A stretch of 64,000 nucleotides of DNA from Ulota crispa (taxonomy: Eukaryota > Streptophyta > Bryopsida > Orthotrichales > Orthotrichaceae). The notes below the pieces were generated by a model. That model had not been told where the DNA came from. It did no database searches and worked only from the letters and a program-made list of their open reading frames with translations. The stretch lies in assembly GCA_963920765.1 (NCBI GenBank), contig OY987250.1:18096409-18160408 (forward strand), given 5' to 3'. A program made the position numbers and the translations under genes. Each line of letters begins with the position of its first letter. Position 1 is the stretch's first letter. Shown here piece by piece: positions 59,988 to 64,000 of this stretch.

Positions 59988-60395
59988 TGGCATATTTGTT
60001 TAGAGTTCAAACATTTAGACATAAGAGGAAATAACTTAGTTATACTTGTATTACAATAAACACATGAGGTTGTTCTTGAGAACATGTGAGCTGAAACTTT
60101 GGTTCAAACTACCCCAAGTTTTGATGCGCTCATATTCCTAGTGTAAAGCCGCCCTTAATTTGCTAAAAGTTGCATTCTACTCCCTTTGTTCCTCTAAAAA
60201 CGTCCAAAAAGCTTCCTTGCAAAGGATCAACTATGCTTTTAATCTTTATGCTAGTGTCATATGCATTATAAAATCAATATACCATATATCAAATGCATGC
60301 AAAATCTCCAGCTTTGATGTGGCTGTTTGGGCTCACAAATTCCATTTAAAAAGTACAATATTTGTGCATATTGTCAACTCCTCATTATTGATGAT

Positions 60396-60995
60396 GTAAC
60401 CCCTAAAGGACCAGCCCTTTTCTTTATGAAAGTCATTGAAAACTACCACTTTTAGGGGAATGAGTAGAAAGGTAGCAAAACATGTTTATGTTTAAAATCT
60501 AACCATAAAATTTTGCCCAAGACTACTTTTGGAAAAAAAACTAGCTTAACATTTCAGATGAAAAAGAGGGAGATATTAACATTTGAAGTGAAAAAAAAGT
60601 TTTTTCCCTTCCTACCCAAAAATATCAGAAGCCTTTGACTGCTCCTACAGCAAAAAAAATTATTCTTCACAAAGTTGAGGTTTAATTTCTTCATGTAGAA
60701 GACCAAGTTAGGTATGTGTAAGAGAATTTTCAATTCAATTGGAGGTGTATAACATACTTCAAAAATTATTGAATGCTCAAAGGTTTTGAAATTTGCAATT
60801 ACACTAGGCAAAATTAAAGGCTTTCTAGAGAAATCAAAAATTTGAATTATAGTAATCTAAAAGGCCAAAAGCAATGACTCTTAGTCCTCTATAGCTTGGA
60901 AAAAAATTAATAAAGAAAAAAAACATAAATTGCTCAAAAAAATAATGTACCAAAATATACAGGGGCAAAAAAGCAGAGGGTTGGGAGTCCCCCAA
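60396..60995 (-). mobile_element. Truncated TTAA/CCC-type (piggyBac-like) MITE
   Basis: GTAA-CCCCTAAAGGACCA begins at 60396. The following DNA is the inverse of the right part of the 5591-6545 element, with shared phrases such as 'ggaatgagtagaaaggtag'. Homology fades near 60995 at 'gggagtcccccaaggggaatg' and no second terminus was found. Confidence 0.7.
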
Positions 60996-62420
60996 GGGGA
61001 ATGCTATTCCATGAGCCTAACTTTGTGAGCCGTCAACCGTCAACAGCAAAATTCTTCAAAAAATCAAGAATACCTATAACTGTGGACAAGTATCCTAAGA
61101 CCATGAGCATGTATTTTTGTAAATTTGTCCACTTGAACTTCCATTATCAAGTAGGAAAACAAGAGCAAGATTATAGTTGATTAACAAAAATAAAGCAAAT
61201 AAAATTATGTGGAATATACAAAGATTAGAAAACAAACAAAAATTAGAATGAGGGCAATCCAAATTTAACTCTGAAGAGGGGAATGATACAAAAACCAAAC
61301 ATAAAAAATTGACTAAGAAAACAAAGAATTTATATCTCAAAAAACTGAAAACTTTGAAATGAATAAGATATAACAAATTAAATGCATGATAAAATGAAAA
61401 TGCAGTTAAAATAGTGAAATCTTTGATAAGAATTGTGGCATACTCTAAAGAGAATGAAACCTATCACAAAAAATAGGCAACGAAGAAAGTATAGAAAAAA
61501 TGCTTGCAATCAAGGAAACCTAGGAGCCACACTTGAAGTGTTTGTGGTACTCTCCAAATCCAAAATGAACTCTCCCAAATAGACTGAAGTAGGAATATGA
61601 GTCGCTAAAATACTATCAATAAAATTCAGAGACAGTAATGACTTAGCTGCTACTAAGTCATTTGCATATAAATTTAAGTAATTAACTACTCTTGCATTAC
61701 TTTGATACTTGCGAGGGTAGCAAGCACTCTGGTAATTAGTTGCTTGGGCATCATCAATCTTTTCAGCATAAGATGGAAGAAGAAACAAATATTTTGAACT
61801 GTCACTTCTATCATAGTCATCACTATGCTAAAAAGAAGGTGCAACATTCAACCCCAAGCTGCACACATTATTAATACTGTATCTTAGCAATAAGCAAAGC
61901 AATAGCACATATTGATCAAATAGCTTAGCTTCTAAAATGGAGAAGATCTGACATAGGCCGTAACCCCCATGAAGTGAGAGAGTAAGCCAAAGTCCCAAAT
62001 CTTAATCTGCCAAGCATCAATGTAATCAACCACATTTTGAGGTTTCTCTTCAACGTTCATATCACTCTCAATGTTGTCATCCATCACTACTATTGTAAAG
62101 AGCTATGTTGCAACATCTTGCAACTGCAAGCATCAAGAAATTATCTAAGAAGATTAGATAAAAGCCAAAAGTAGGAGCTGCATTTCAAACATCAAACAAA
62201 CATAATGGATTCCAAATAGCAAACAAAATTGCAAGCAATGGAAAGGCATTTACAAAAATTGTATAATCCAGCAATGAAAATTTGGAATAGAAAGCCGTAT
62301 GTCGGCACCAAAAGGTAGTATAGGGATCAAAATAATAAACATAAAAACCAATATAGAATGAAACAATGTTAATTTATTGATACACCTTTAGTAGTCTCAG
62401 TTTCTGAAAGCGTAAAACCC
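60996..62420. other. AT-rich intergenic DNA
   Basis: No gene recognised. A 92-codon minus frame at 61510-61788 has no known motif and no supporting context. Confidence 0.35.
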
Positions 62421-62810
62421 TTAACCCTTAAAAGACTGTTGGGTGGCCCTGGCCTGCCCATACTATAGCTTCAACAGTGTTTTTATTGTAGCTTCAACAG
62501 TGTTTTGATGGATGGGCACCAATAGTATTGCTTCTAAAAGTTTTAAAAGTCAATAGTGCATGCTGACCTCATGAAAGTTGCAATAAGGCAGCTTGGAACC
62601 CAACAGTGTGATTTTGAATTTTCTCACAATTTGGGTTACCCAAAAATATGAGTATATTTAACAAGATTGTTATTTGCCTTCTACGATGGATCACACATTT
62701 ACGGTCACTTTAGAAAAAAAAACAGATGAAAAACAACTTTTTCCTATTGTACACATTATTTTTTCAGGGCCAAAAGACAATAATTGTCCTCATGGGCGTT
62801 TAGGGGTTAA
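62421..62810 (+). mobile_element. TTAA/CCC-type (piggyBac-like) MITE, 390 bp
   Basis: The left end is TTAA-CCCTTAAAAGACTG and the right end is GGGCGTTTAGGGG-TTAA. The inverted termini share CCC.TAAA.G. Inside, a direct duplication of 'tagcttcaacagtgtttt' occurs at about 62467 and about 62490. Non-coding. Confidence 0.7.
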
Positions 62811-62869
62811 ATATTCTCAACCAAGCTCTACAGTCAAGCCACTTTAATCACGGAGCAAAAGCCTCCCTA

Positions 62870-63275
62870 TAGCTTTTGGCATCAAAGGCTAGAGTTTCAA
62901 ACTCATTCTGCAGCGGTTGGAGACTAAAATCCTTCCACTAACTCTTCTAGTAACTTCTAAAGACCCGGAGCAAAAGTGTGGATCCTTGAGCACAGTCTTG
63001 GCAGGTCTCGGCAAGTTCAGTCAAGCGGCACAAAAGGCGACAGCGACCTTGCGGTCATTGGCACCAAAGGCAACAAGGATAAGCTCAAAATCAACCAACT
63101 AGAGTACAGATCCTCACAACATTAAACACTTTGAACTAGTCTAGAACCTTAACAAGAGCTAGATTTTGGCAGCCCTCCTTGGGTCCCACGTTGCAGTGCA
63201 AAGAGCAACAAAGCCCGCGCAATCTTTGGCGCCAAAGGAGACAGAGCTCAGTTTAAAATCAACCAAGATGAGAAT
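62870..63275. repeat. Diverged direct repeats, spacing about 170-185 bp
   Basis: Related blocks occur at about 62875 (TTTGGCATCAAAGGC), about 63058 (TTGGCACCAAAGGC) and about 63227 (TTGGCGCCAAAGG). The last two are followed by 'agctca', 'aaaatcaacca' and GAG. Coding character is not evident. Confidence 0.45.
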
Positions 63276-63483
63276 GAATGGATAACAAAGTGAAGCCCAG
63301 TGGCTCTAGACCAAGACACCTTGCAGGACACTCAAAAACTTGTCTTCTGCATCAAAGCTTGATAGTCAGCTTATTGATTCAACCCTCAACCTTCATAAAT
63401 CAACCTGAATTCTACATCTGGATTTATAGACAAATACTGAGGTATCAGCAACCAATATGCACAAATCCACATAACTTGAAAGA

Positions 63484-63724
63484 ACACCATATTAAGTAAT
63501 TTGGGAAAAAGGGAGGTACCATTTTGTACTTCACCTAAAACCCAAAAAATTGCCTTAAACCAAATGCAAAGATATCAGATTCAGTTTGAGTCACTAAGAT
63601 TTTTTCCCTCACAAATTCCTCCTCTCAAGTGAGGACACGTGTACCAAAAAAAGTGTTGGAGCTCGATTCTAGGTGATCACCTAAAATCTTCAAAAATCCC
63701 AAAAAGTACCCTTTTTCCCAGATT
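63484..63724 (+). repeat. Terminal-inverted-repeat element, family B, copy 3
   Basis: It starts AACACCATATTAAGTAATTT and matches copy 1 (14965-15218) along most of its length, including 'tcacaaattcctcctctc' and AGGTGATCACCTAAAA. The right end is degraded after 'ccctttttccca'. Confidence 0.65.
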
Positions 63725-63978
63725 GCTTTAAAGCCTCAGCCATAGAAATAAAAAATGACATACATTCAGTTAGCTTTCTTTCAGGATTTTTTTTCTGACG
63801 GCTGAACCTTTGACACCGAAGGGCTGACTTTGGCTTGTTTTTTATCCATGCAATTTTGAATCTAGTTTGAGTTTCAGCACCGAAGCTTAGTCTTTAATGC
63901 TCTGGAATGATGGCAGTTATTATTTATTTCATGCTGAGCAATTGTGCATACATGAATTTTTTGTCATTGTATTAACCC

Positions 63979-64000
63979 TTAACCCCTAAACAACCCGTCA
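63979..64000 (+). mobile_element. Left end of a TTAA/CCC-type MITE cut by the window edge
   Basis: TTAACCCCTAAACAACCCG begins here and runs out of the window. An overlapping TTAACCC lies directly before it (from 63972). The partner terminus would be outside. Confidence 0.45.

Noticed and set aside
1..64000. CRISPR arrays, bacterial operons, rRNA and tRNA genes
   Set aside because: No regularly spaced identical short repeats, no cloverleaf-like tRNA with A and B boxes that I could support, and all genes are of eukaryotic, intron-containing type except one uninterrupted frame.

Overview
The window is nuclear DNA of a land plant or close relative. Its six protein genes have GT-AG introns and belong to plant families: a RanBPM-like SPRY/LisH/CTLH/CRA protein, an LRR-III receptor-like kinase, an ANTH-domain clathrin assembly protein, an equilibrative nucleoside transporter, a PME31-type pectinesterase and a PiT-family phosphate transporter. 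One of the genes also has telo-box motifs upstream. PiT (PTB-type) phosphate symporters are, as far as I know, kept in algae and bryophytes and missing from seed plants. Together with about one gene per 10 kb, this points to a bryophyte or another early-diverging streptophyte such as a liverwort. The species is an inference, not a demonstration.

Layout: 3.4-4.8 kb, RanBPM-like gene (minus), with a small overlapping upstream ORF made by a local duplication. 8.9-11.0 kb, two-exon LRR receptor kinase (minus). 11-23.5 kb, AT-rich and gene-free, full of short inverted-repeat transposons. 24.0-30.1 kb, 15-exon ANTH gene (plus). 32.9-35.9 kb, nine-exon nucleoside transporter (minus). 40.5-42.4 kb, two-exon pectinesterase (plus). 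45.5-48.3 kb, six-exon phosphate transporter (minus), with a candidate phosphate-starvation site next to its TATA box. 48.9-64 kb, no intact gene, dense in MITEs and one decayed retrotransposon fragment. The six genes are unrelated in function and do not form a cluster.

The most distinctive feature is the mobile DNA. At least eight complete elements, and several partial ones, share the termini TTAA-CCC(C)TAAA...TTTAGGGG-TTAA. A TTAA target duplication followed by CCC is the hallmark of piggyBac transposons, a superfamily I do not expect in seed plants. Around them lie a Stowaway-like element nested in one of these copies, two putative hAT-type families (8-bp duplications), Mutator-type foldbacks (9-bp duplications), a Tourist/Harbinger-type MITE, a long-armed pogo/mariner-type foldback, a short Helitron-like element and an unassigned terminal-inverted-repeat family in three copies. 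No transposase gene was found, so all are non-autonomous. I found no CRISPR array, rRNA or convincing tRNA gene. Exon boundaries were read by eye from splice signals, frame and family similarity; no alignment was run.
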